DNA of 64,000 bases, from positions 356,837 to 420,836 of the forward strand of contig BDDD01000562.1 in NCBI GenBank assembly GCA_001972305.1, given 5' to 3'. The notes under the pieces were generated by a model that ran no database searches, had not been told where the DNA came from, and saw only the letters and a list, made by a program, of their open reading frames with translations. Each line of letters starts with the position of its first letter. Position 1 is the first letter of the stretch. The position numbers were made by a program, and so were the translations under genes. Origin of the DNA: Cephalotus follicularis (lineage: Eukaryota > Streptophyta > Magnoliopsida > Oxalidales > Cephalotaceae). This document shows, in pieces, positions 53,982 through 64,000 of this stretch.

Positions 53982-56614
53982 TGTCATGCCCCGAACCATG
54001 AGTTGGGCTCCACGACTCGACACGTGGTAAACCGTACAATCATTATCATCATCATTAATCATAAAATTTAAACTTAAAATAAATCATAAACATAATCCTT
54101 TATTTAATGTGTGGATATACAGACCCAGTTCGATACATCAAAAATGCATTGCTACAACCAAGAGGTAAAATAAATAAATACATATTTATTTCTTGCAATC
54201 TGATCATAAAGCGCATCATCGAGGAGGAGGAGCTTACGATATCTTTATCCTTGGTGCTGCTGCGATGTGCCTCCACTACATGTTCCTGTAACCCTAGGGG
54301 GGGGGGGGGGGGTTGTGTAGATTACCACATATACGGGAACATACCAGAGGAAACAACAATACAAGCAGAGGAGAAAATAATAATAAATATGCATGCCTAC
54401 ATGAATGCAGATCACAATCCATAACATAACCTTTATCATCCTTTGTCCTCGGACTACTCTACTCAAACCATACATATCACCTACAGAGGAGTCTAGTCCG
54501 GTCATTCTATGGTCTGGTCAGTGTACAAGGTTCACCTTTAGGCTCACCGGTCAGTGTACAAGGTTCACCTTTAGGCTCACCAGCCCGCGGTATTCTCATC
54601 CAGGTTCACCTGCTGAGCGAAATTCGCCCTTTGCTCAGCTCCTCTGCGGTTCACCCTTTGAATCACCAGCTCTGGCGGAATTCACCCTTAGGTGCACCAT
54701 TGGCGGATTCGCCCGAGATCACCAGCCTCGCGGAGTTCACCCCTTGGGCTCATCTGCTCGGTGGAATTCTCCCATGTTGGGCTCACCAGCCTGGGACCAT
54801 CTATCTAAGTCTTTTACTTTTTCATTCCATTTTCTAATTATATTTCCTTCCCTTAATTATTTCTCTTTTATTCCTTTAGCATTTTATGTCCATTTCTTTA
54901 GCTAGACCAGGGCTCACCATTGTGCATGGCACTTTCCATGCGCAAGGTTCATCTCAAAGTGTGCATGGCGCATGCATAGCAATTTCCTTTACTCATTACT
55001 AACCAGGGGACACATGCATGCTTCTCTCCTCGGGCAATGCATGCATACACTATAACTTCTCACATAGAACTGGTCATTTATCACCCGTGCACGTGCCAGG
55101 ACGATTTCATACTGTGCCATCACCTTCTTCACGGCGCATGTGAGGAGTACGCACCAGGGGACGAAGCATGCTTGGGTGCATGCATAACTCACGGCATGGA
55201 AAGCTCCTGTGCCATGGAAACCACGGTGCACTGCTCGGGCGACCTCGAAGGCATGGGAGAGAGGAACCAGAGAGCTTGCATTGTAGGGGAGAGCCATGGA
55301 CGGCTCCCCTGGCGCCAGGCTTGGCGTCCCCGGGGTGTGGGTCCCCGGCGTCACCACCTCAGCTACTTGTCTTCCCGGGCGTCATCACCTCGGGCGTCTC
55401 TGGTATGGCAGCACGACTCCCCTGGCAACACCACCTCGGGCAGGTGGCTCCTCAGGCATTTACAGAGGAGCTCGGGCATGTCTGCCCTGGCATCACATCT
55501 CCTCAGGCGCATATCACCCCAGGCATCGTCTCCTTGGGCATGTCACCTCGGGCATTGTCTCCTCGGGCACTTCATCTCCTCGGCACAGCAGTTTGGCACC
55601 ACTGGCATTTCTTTCCCGGTTGTATACCTGGTCTGTCACAGTACCCTGGCGTCATGGTTTCATGCCTTGGATGCATGCTTGGCGCATGCTGGCGACGAAG
55701 GGAGCTCAGGCATCCGCCGTCACTGAGCTCGGCACGTCACCATGCCCGGACGCATGGCCAGAATAGCTCATCCTTCATCTCGGCGTCTCTATAGGTGACG
55801 TTAGCAGGCATGACGAGTAGCAAGGTGCAGGGATGATGTTGCCAGGTGCGTAGGTCACTTACCAAATGCACAATGGCACACGTGTTTCAACAGCGTCCTC
55901 TAAACAATTAATCATAATCTACTTTCTAATGCAACAATCAACAATAGCAATTATACACAGGCAATAAACATTAAATTCACACAACATACAGACAAACAAT
56001 AACACACAAACATGCTGGTTGGCACTCGGACATGGAGCAACCTACCTGGGGTAAAGGTGGAAAATAGAGATCTTCAAATCTGAACTTCCTTTGAGCTGGG
56101 TCTGCTACACTTTAGCTTTGTCAAATTCTCCTTCTTCCTTGCACCCCTCTAGCTCCCAGGGAATGGTAGTTATACCATCGGAGTGCAGGAGACATGGGGC
56201 TCCATGGACAACACCCACTTTGTCTCCTTCCCACTCTCTCATTCTCTCGATTTCTCTGGAATAAAGTGTGCAAGAAATGGCCAAAGTTGTAGCTCTTGTC
56301 CCATTTTCCTTTTATACTTGCAATTGGAAGAGTCTAGAATTCTTGAGAGAATTCTCACGGTGAAGGCCATACTTGGACTTGGGCCATCGTCCTCCACTTG
56401 GGCCAAATTACACTTTCCATATACAAGCCCAAAAATCCAATTACTACATTAAATCCAGCCCAAGGAGAATAGCACAGTCTCTTTAGCCCAAAATCACAAA
56501 TTATATTCCATTGAGGCCAAAATAAATAATCATAAAATTCAGGATCAGTCCAAAAGGTGAAAAAATCATTACAAAGCCCAATAATAATTCTTTATAATAT
56601 TTAGGGCTCTTACA
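53982..56614 (-). mobile_element. Solo LTR B, 2633 bp, target duplication TTGTG, same family as A
   Basis: Plus strand TGTCATGCCCCG... to ...AGGGCTCTTACA, flanked by TTGTG at 53977-53981 and 56615-56619. It is the inverse of LTR A from end to end, including the TATA box (TATAAAAGG on the minus strand, 56308-56316), the GCAGGTGA-type tract and the CCCGAGG-type tract. A run of 16 G lies at 54297-54312. Open frames inside come from the GC-rich repeats. Confidence 0.85.
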
Positions 56615-56805
56615 TTGTGAAAAAAAATTTAGTGGGAAAAAAATCTTATTTAATATTTGTTATTTATGAAGAAGGGTATTTAAGTAAAATAATCACATTA
56701 TTCTATTCCATTCTAAATTTTCAACATTCAATTAGTCATACCAAACAATGTAATGGTAATTCTCGGCATAATTGCATGTCATAAACCAAACAGAAATCAT
56801 TCCGT

Positions 56806-56876
56806 TCTATTTCATTCCATTCCATTACATTTCATTCCATTCCATTACATTTCATTCCATTCCATTTCATTTCATA
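56806..56876. repeat. (ATTCC)n-like microsatellite
   Basis: Repeats of CATTCCATTCCATTACATTT next to the outer end of an LTR remnant. Confidence 0.8.
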
Positions 56877-56888
56877 AATCGATTTTGT

Positions 56889-57408
56889 TAAGGGCTTGAT
56901 TTGTTTAGGGAAAGGCTGAAATCTGTCTGAGAAAGGTCGTTTCGTGGTTGACGATCCCTGCACAATAAGAGCACAAAGGTTGAAGGTCCAGGAGATTGTT
57001 CTCCCAGGGACACTCCGACGTTCAAGTTAGTAATTGCACAAAGAATACTAGGTTCTTTTGAGTGCTAAAGTGGCTGACCTGGTTGAAGTTGTTTGATTTT
57101 ATATTTATAGACCTTCAATGTAACTGTTGAGCGTAGAAACAGGAGTTGATGATTGCCCCTAAGAAAAATGCCCAGGCTCCTCGGGCATTCCCCCTGATCT
57201 CTGCCGGATTTGGTGCTCCTTCATTGCAAGACGTGGTGTCGTGCATGCGCACATCTCTGGTTGTGGGCTGGCAGCACCCGAGAATCACGACACATTAATG
57301 CCATTCAAATTATAACGTCGGGCCAAGTGTCCAGACCTGGAAAAGACATCTGACATCTTCTCCTGAGGGCACGTGGCACTATGCTTTTAATAGAAAATTC
57401 CCCACATC
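56889..57408 (-). repeat. LTR remnant of the Tat-1/Tat-2 family
   Basis: Shares GGGCTTGATTTGTTTAG, CTGAAATCTGTC, GTTCTCCCAGGGACACTCCGA and TTCTTTTGA with the Tat-1 LTRs and ends CCCCACATC. No internal region of the same element follows on either side in the same orientation. Confidence 0.75.
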
Positions 57409-58038
57409 GGATTCTTTATGCCGAACGTCACTTAAAGATGGTCATATACCGATGAATGTTTTGAAATTTTCTTTCTGTTTTAATTATCTATAATATATAT
57501 TTCTATTAAGGGTTATTATTCAAATTTCTATTATATTAAACAAATGTTTGTTTTATTATATTTATTGCGCACTATGCATGAATATGTCATAATGAAATTT
57601 TTTGTACATAAACTTTTCTTTTGAACGAACTTTTCTTCTTTTCAGTTTTTTTACGAATGCAAACTGGCGTTGATACCAAAATTGGCCCAAATTGACACTA
57701 TAAAATTCTAATATTATATTCTACTAAGTATTTTTAACATATTTCTATAATGAGATAATTCAATGTTTAAATCTTTTAATTTTATTAAAACAATTCTTTT
57801 TCAATCTAAAAGATTAAAAACAATATTTATCATACTATGTTCAAGTAACATATTTAAATGTTCTAGATGTACTTTTAAAATGTCGATTTCTTCTAAATAG
57901 ATACGAATATTAGCCAAAATATCTGTTTTTATAAAACATTAATATTTATATTGTTACATTCATAACTTAATATATCCACAAAAAATTTAGTATAATTTGT
58001 CCAACAATTATATTTTTCTATCATACGATCACACATAT
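57409..58038. other. AT-rich spacer, nothing recognised
   Basis: No gene, RNA or repeat end supported. Confidence 0.5.
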
Positions 58039-58681
58039 TGATATGGGAAAAATCCTTTTCAAACATGAGGACACGTGTCAGGGGAGGAGGGCAGCAGCTA
58101 TCCTCCAAAGGAATGAGAGCATGGCCCATGTGTCTTATCATCAATTAAGTAAAAGGTTCCCTAAACAGTCTGACATGCAACAGAGGCCAGGAAGCCGCAC
58201 GCCCGCGCAGCCACATAGATATGATGGCCCCCTATCACATCGGTGTGAGGAAAGAGACTGACAAGCCGCCACAGCCTTCCAATCCAATTAATGGGCTTAC
58301 GGCTATGCACACCAAAGGGGAGGAGACCAAGGGAAATGTCAGGGCCACTGACGTCCTCTCCCTAGGGGCCGCCAACCCCCGATTGGACACTCATCAATCA
58401 CAAGCATTCGTATAAATACTAGTTCAACAGTCATGACAAAGGTCAGCCATTTTTCTTCTAGCACATAAAGAACCTCAATACTCTCTGTACAACTGCTAAC
58501 TTGAGCGTCGGAGTGTCCCCGGGAGAACAACCTCCTGGACCTTCTACCTTTCTCTCTTGCTTGTGCAGGGATCAACCACCATTACTCAACACCCTTTCTC
58601 GGACAGATTCCGGCGTTTCCTCTAAACAAATCAAGCCCTTACACGTGGGGTACTGTTGATGGAAGGATTTCTGCATCAACA
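58039..58681 (+). repeat. Tat-2 LTR, 643 bp
   Basis: TGATATGGGAAAAATCC to CTGCATCAACA, with TATAAATAC at 58411-58419. Longer than the Tat-1 LTRs in the U3 part and otherwise alike. Confidence 0.85.
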
Positions 58682-60127
58682 GTTGGTCCAGGAGGGGGGC
58701 GAAGTGGTTGTAGGATGGGATCGGCGCCCCTCCCTGAATAGGGCCTTCCCTTCTAGAGAGCTTGTGTCTGAGGTCGTCCTTGGTCAGGTCCGTTCTCTCC
58801 CTCCTCTTCTCTTTCTTTCCGGGGGCATTTCGTGAATGGTCTTCCCTCTCCTCCTGATGGCCCGACCAGGGGGTTTTTTGCTTCCTGGTAGCCATCTCTT
58901 CTTCCGCGTTGACGTATCCCTCTACCCTCTTTAGCAGGTCTGCCATGTCCAAGGCGGGCCACTTCAGAAGGGAGAAGGTGAACGAGGAGTTGTTCCTCAG
59001 GCCATTGCTTAACGCCGCCATGGAGAAAGATGGCTCCAGGTCCTTCACCGTGAGAGACTCCTTGTTGAACCTGGTCAGGTAGTCCCTTAAAGACTCGTCT
59101 CTCCCTTGCACCACGTTGATCAGATGGGTGGCATTCCTCCTCTGCATGGTCCTGTTGAGGAATTTGGTGACGAACAGCTTCGTGAGTTGGTCAAAGTCTT
59201 CTACTGACTTCTAGGCCAGGGTCGAGAACCAAGACTGGGCGGCTCCAGTTAGTGTGGACGGGAACCCCCGGCAGAGCGTGGCGTCTGAAGCCTGGTGTAC
59301 CAACATAGTTTGGATATAGGTGCGGACATGCTGGAGGGGGTCCGTGGACCCATCATATTTGTCAAGGCTGGGGAGCCGGAACCCACTGGGGATGCGCTCC
59401 GCCATGATCTCTGTTGTGAATGGATGGGCGCTGAGGCTACGCACCTCCGCGAGGTATCCCTTCGGCTTCTCGGCCCCTTGGAGCCTTTTCTCCACCTCCG
59501 CAAGCCTTCGGTTCATTGCTTGCTCCACGTCTTCGATGTTCCTAACTCTGCTAGAAACACGCGACCCCCTAGCCACAGTGGCTGTGTGGTCATGTCTGCT
59601 CCCCTGCCCTGCTACTACTCTGCGCGAAACATTGGTGCGCGCCGGCGCCTGCTCTACTCCTCCGGCTTCCCCTCGGGGGTCCACCTCCATGGGCTGGCGC
59701 TCAGGACGCGCTCTCCTGGGATCGTTAGACTGATCCCGGGCGGTCGATGACTCGGCCCGCTGAGACACGTTGATCTCAGGTCTCCTCCCCAGGGGAACAT
59801 GGTCCCCTGACCGACTAAGGGGAAGTTCGTCTCCCCTCAGCGGGTTTGGCCTGGCACCTTGTGTGTGCCGTGTCTCCACCTCTGGTCTATTGGGACCAGA
59901 AACTCCTCGGACCACTTGCTGGACAGGCTCGGCTGGCTGCTGTTGGTTGGCCAAAGTAGTGACCAATAAATCGGTAATGCGCTCCACCCCTTGGAGCAGA
60001 CGATTGAGCTGGTCCCCAGTAACCGGAGCCTGCTCGATGTCCATGGCAACTTGACTGATTTGGGCTGGGTCGTTCCCCGCCATACGTTGGATTCCACCTG
60101 CTGTGGAGTAGTTGTTAGCGTTCTTCC
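58682..60127 (-). pseudogene. Tat-2 gag block, inverted
   Basis: Minus strand: gag N terminus near 60120 (frame with PRKNANNYS), RLLQGVERITDLL, the gag domain (FPSTLTGAAQSWFSTLA near 59220; THLINVVQGRDESL near 59110) and the basic stretch (APGKKEKRRERTDLTKDDLRHKL), ending at HFAPLLD near 58690. The block touches the LTR end at 58681/58682 with no base between. Broken. Confidence 0.82.
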
Positions 60128-61740
60128 TTGGAGGCGGACTATGAGGGAGTACGTCTCCCTCACGACGATCCAGTGGTGGTGACTCTAATGGTGGAGCTCT
60201 TCACCATTAAGAGGATCTTGACTGACAGCTGCAGCTCGGCCGATATTCTGTACAAGCATGCCTTTGATCAACTCAGGATACCAGGTGACCAGTTGAAGCC
60301 CGTGAAGACCCCACTAGTCGGCTTTGCTGGGGAGATTGTCCATCCTTTGGGATCCATCGACCTTTCAGTGGTTGCAGGCACAGATCCACACCAAACCCAG
60401 GTGCAGATGACTTTCTTAGTGGTTGACACGCCAAGCCCATACAACGCGATAATCGGGCGACCGAGGCTGAACCTGATGGAAGCAATAGTGTCCACGAGGC
60501 ACTTACTCATGAAGTTCCCTACAAGGTTTGGTGTGGGAGAAGCCAGAAGGGACCAGCAGATGGCCAGGCAATGTTATAAGACTGCCGTTGCAGACCGTGG
60601 GAAGGACAAGGTCCTCTCCGCCGCTAACGTGGAGCTCAGGGGTGACGTAGAGCCTGAGCGTCACGACCCGTTGAAGAAGTGGTCCAAATGCCGCTGGAGG
60701 CGGGCAACTCCGAGAGAGTCTTCCAAGTCGGCTCACATCTCGGAGAGGTGGAGCAGGGGGAATTGATAACATTCCTCCGAAACAACAGAGATGTCTTCGC
60801 ATGGTCGGTGGAGGAGGAGGTCCCCGGGATCATCCCAAGCGTAATGACTCACAGATTAAGTGTGGACTCGACGAGGACCCCGACCAGGCAGAAGAAGAGG
60901 AACTTCGCTCCCGAGCACCAGCAAGCAATAGTCGATGAGGTGAGCAAGCTTATACAGGCGGCGTTCGTAAGGGAGGTGCAATACTCAGACTGGCTGGCGA
61001 ACCCCGTCCTAGTAAAAAAGGCGAACGACAAGTGGAGAATGTGCATTGACTTCACAGACCTCAACAAAGCTTGTCCCAAGGATCACTTCCCTCTTCCAAA
61101 GATAGACCAGCTGGTGGATGCGACCTCTGGCTACAGAATGTTGAGCTTCCTAGATGCTTACTCAGGGTATAATCAAGTCCCTATGCATAAGCCCGACGAG
61201 GAAAAAACAGCCTTTATCACGGACTGAGGGATGTACTGCTACAAGGTCATGCCCTTTGGTCTGAAGAACGTAGGGGCCACCTACCAACGACTGGTCAATA
61301 AGAATTTTGAGCCCTAGATTGGGAGAAACATGGAAGTCTATGTCGATGACATGCTCGTCAAAACCCCAGGCAGGAGCCCCCACATCAAAGACCTGGAGGA
61401 GACGTTTGAGGTACTAAGAAGATACCAAATGAAACTCAACCCTTCTAAGTGCACTTTTGGGGTCTCCTCGGGAAAGTTCCTGGGGTTCATGGTCTCGGAC
61501 AGAGGGATAGAGGCCAACCCAGAGAAGATCTCGGCGGTCCAAGATCTAAGGCCCCCCCAAACCATCAGGGATGTGCAAAAGCTGAGTGGGAGGATAGCGG
61601 CCCTGAGCCGGTTTATCTCGAAGTCAGCAGAGAAATGTCTCCCGTTCTTTAGGGTGCTGAGGGACCCCAATGGGTTTTCCTGGTCAGATGAATGCCAAGC
61701 AGCCTTCGACAAGTTGAAGGAGTACCTGGCTTCCCCACCC
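60128..61740 (+). pseudogene. Tat-2 protease region and reverse transcriptase
   Basis: 60128-60770 is the protease region (DYEGVRLPHDD, SSADILYKHAFDQL, TPSPYNAIIGRP). 60780-61740 is reverse transcriptase (WRMCIDFTDLNKACPKDHFP, DAYSGYNQVPM, MEVYVDDMLVKTPG at 61330, GIEANPEKISAVQDL). Broken in a few places. Confidence 0.87.
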
Positions 61741-62580
61741 CTGATCTCAAAACCTAAGGATGGGGAAGACTTGTATTTGTACCTTACGGCCGCCCCGGGT
61801 GCAGTGAGTGCAGTGCTGGTCAGAGAGGAAGAGCAGGTTCAGAGTCCGGTGTACTATGTGAGCAAGGCGTTAAATGATGCTGAGGGGAGGTATCCGGAGG
61901 TGGAGAAGTTTGCCTACGCTTTGATCATTGCAGCCCGAAAGTTGAGGCCGTACTTTCAAGCCCATACAATCAAGGTTTTGACTGACAAGCCGCTCAAGCA
62001 AGTTCTCGCGAAGCCTGACACCTCGGGCAGACTAATTAAGTGGTTAGTCGAGCTAGACGAATATGACATGAAGTTCGAAGCCAGACCAGCGATCAAGTCA
62101 CAGGTCCTGGCCGACTTTGTCGGAGAAAATACACCCACGGAGTGTTTGGAGGAGAACCCCTCCGAGAGCGAGAGGGAGAGCTGGAAGTTATCCATGGACG
62201 ACTCTTCCTGCATCACGGGCAGTGGTGCAGGGGTGCTTCTGGTAAGTCCAAGTGGGTGGACGTTGGAGTATGCTCTGAGGTTTGGCTTCAAAGCCACGAA
62301 CAATGAAGCTGAGTGGGAAGCCCTTATAGCCGGGCTGACAATTGCGAAGCATCTAGAGGTGCAGAGGATAGAAGTCTCCAGCGACTCTCAGTTAGTGGTT
62401 GGTCTGGCCTGCGGAGAGTACGAGCCCCGAGAGGATTCAATGGTAAAGTACTTATCACACTTCCAGAGTTTGAAGCCTACTTTCGAAGTCCTCAGAGTTA
62501 CGAAAATACCCAGGGCGAAAAACACCCGAGCAGACCAGTTGTCGAAACTGGCCACTGCGGGGGAGCTAGAAAGGAATCAA
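61741..62580 (+). CDS. Tat-2 dual RNase H region
   Basis: Within one open frame: the gypsy RNase H/connection (about 61741-62110: YLTAAPGAVSAVLVREE, YYVSKALNDAEGRYPEVEK, VLTDKPLKQVL) followed by a second, plant/archaeal-type RNase H (about 62180-62560: GAGVLLVSPSGWTLEYAL, TNNEAEWEALIAGLTIAK, DSQLVVGLACGEY, RADQLSKLA). Two RNase H domains are characteristic of the Tat lineage. Confidence 0.88.
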
Positions 62581-63897
62581 ACCGTGATGGTACACTACCT
62601 GGACAGGCCCACCATCTCCGAGGTAGACGTGATGTACATTGACATACCACAGGAGCCGAACTGGATGACCCCGTTTATTAATTGGCTAAGGGATGCAATC
62701 TTGCCCGAGGACCCCGCGGAGGCGAGGAAACTGGTGTACAGAGCAAACAGATTTCAGCTCCGTGATGGGATTCTTTACAAAAGGTCCTTCTCGTTCCCCT
62801 GACTGAGATGCCTACCTCCCCTAAAGGCCGATTAAGCTCTAAGAGAGGTCCATGAAGGAGTGTGCGGCAACCATACAGGGGGCAGGACGTTGTCCCACAA
62901 GTTGCTAAGGCAAGGCTATTATTGGCCAACCTTGCACCAGGAAGCCGTCGATATGGTAAGGAGATGCGACAAGTGTAAGAGGAACGCCAACATAAGCAGA
63001 AGACCTTCCCAACCTCTGACATCTATAACGGCCCCCTGGCCCTTTGCACAATGGGGGATGGATTTCGTAGGACCACTTCCAATGGCCACGGGCTAGAGGA
63101 AGTTCCTCATTGTAGCTGTGGATTTTTTCACCAAGTGGGTAGAGGCAGAACCCCTGGCCACTATCGCAGAGAAGAACACCGAAAGTTTCATGTGGAAGTC
63201 CATCATCTGCAGATTCAAAGTCCCCAGGATAATAGTTTCAGATAATGGGAAACAGTTTGACTGCCAGGCTTTCCGCGACTTTTTCCAAGAGTGGAGAATA
63301 GAGCATAGACTCGCCTCGGTGGCCTACCCCCAAAGCAATGGCCAAGCAGAGGTAATAAACAGAGAAATCATCTCGGGCTTGAAGAAGCGCCTAGAGGACA
63401 GCAAAGGAAGATGGACGGAGGAGCTACCAAGTGTTTTGTGGGCATATAGAACTACTCCCCGGACCACCACTGGGGAGTACCCTTTCAGTCTTTGCTTCGG
63501 AGCGGAGGCCATGATACCGGTGGAGATTGGTGTCCAGTCACCAAGGGTTGTGCACTTCACAGAGCAAAATAACAAAGAAGGGCTCAGATGCCTCCTCGAT
63601 TTGGTGGGAGAGCTCAGAGACAAGGCCGCCATCAGAGTCGCAGCTTACCAACAAAGGGTGAGCCGTTACTACAACAAGAAGGTGAGCCCCAGACCGCTAA
63701 GGCAAGGAGACCTGGTCCTGTGCAATTCAGCAATTTCAGACCCCACTGGAACTAGAGGAAAGCTAGCCCCCACATAGGAGGGGCCATACAAGATCCAGAG
63801 AGTACTCTGACCTGGAACATTCAAACTTGAAACTCTAGGGGGTAGGGAGATCGCCAGAGCTTGGAATGCCGAGCATATGAGGAAATACTACCAATAG
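62581..63897 (+). pseudogene. Tat-2 integrase
   Basis: Zinc-binding motif HEGVCGNHTGGRTL with CDKCKRNA (about 62850-62990), catalytic core with DFFTKWVEAEPLA, IIVSDNGKQFDC and NGQAEVINRE (63118-63370), and C-terminal module (about 63690-63897) ending KYYQ. There is no chromodomain. Broken in a few places. Confidence 0.87.
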
Positions 63898-64000
63898 TTA
63901 TTAAATGTATACGAACTCAGGGAATAAAGCAGACCTTTTCTTCAACTATTCCTTCAAAAATTGTATTCAAGACTATAGTTCCAAGTTTGCAAGGGGCCGG
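63898..64000 (+). other. Tat-2 spacer after integrase, cut by the window edge
   Basis: Matches the minus strand of 23130-23230 in Tat-1, the start of the 3' spacer. Confidence 0.6.

Larger units (their letters stand above)
58039..64000 (+). mobile_element. Tat-2: gypsy Tat element with inverted gag block, runs off the window
   Basis: The LTR (58039-58681) and pol (60128-63897) read on the plus strand. Between them a gag block (58682-60127) reads on the minus strand. Sequence is close to Tat-1, with both RNase H domains. The 3' part lies beyond the window, so age from LTRs cannot be judged. Pol is largely open with a few breaks. Confidence 0.85.

Noticed and set aside
55037-55794. Long overlapping open frames (up to 229 aa) in solo LTR B
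   Set aside because: Same reason: three frames are open at once over the repeat tract.
1-64000. tRNA or rRNA genes
   Set aside because: The only tRNA-like matches are retroelement primer sites (6540-6551 and about 37858-37873); no cloverleaf or rRNA segment was recognised.

Overview
This is nuclear DNA of a flowering plant, almost certainly a eudicot. It holds one recognisable host gene, a carotenoid cleavage dioxygenase 4 (CCD4)-like gene at 38912-40710, inside nested transposable elements typical of plants: Ty1/copia Sireviruses, Ty3/gypsy Tat elements, a chromovirus remnant, and several solo LTRs of 0.8-3.4 kb. No rRNA gene, tRNA gene, CRISPR array or other host gene could be supported. 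The species cannot be named from the sequence.

Layout. 1-7718: Sirevirus-1, minus strand, with its 3' LTR cut by the window start. It carries an extra open frame between pol and the 3' LTR. 7719-14470: coding remains of a second copia element (minus), split by two solo LTRs, C (8561-10618) and A (11848-14325), each with a perfect 5-bp target duplication. 14470-17801: AT-rich DNA with a MITE candidate and a hAT-like arm. 17802-38441: Tat-1, a gypsy element on the minus strand bounded by duplicated AGTTT. Nested in it are Sirevirus-2 (24991-29767), an LTR-type insertion F with an old chromovirus inside (30014-34181) and solo LTR E (36619-37386). Near its 3' end Tat-1 carries a plus-strand antisense gene (19187-21945) with intron-like GT-AG blocks and a 45-bp tandem repeat. 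38442-41394: the CCD4 locus. 41395-52226: a third copia element (plus), holding a MULE-like DNA transposon (46743-51969), which holds solo LTR D (47952-51375). 53982-56614: solo LTR B, a relative of A in opposite orientation. 56889-57408: an LTR remnant. 58039-64000: Tat-2 (plus), whose gag block is inverted relative to its LTR and pol.

Two observations stand out. First, several LTRs of different lineages (both Sireviruses, solo LTRs C, D and E, and F) carry arrays of short dyads with a TCGA-type core (AAGCGTCGACGCTT-like or CAGTCGACTG-like). Adjacent dyad centres are usually 19-23 bp apart, close to two helical turns. In the Sireviruses, C and E the array sits upstream of the LTR TATA box. 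In both Sireviruses a second array lies directly in front of the extra 3' reading frame. Second, the CCD4-like gene is complete in layout, with a plastid-type N terminus and all four iron-ligand histidines, but it has a frameshift after the FDGDG motif. It is either a natural null allele or a sequence error.

Retroelements are described below as fossils only: family, parts, ends, nesting and rough age.
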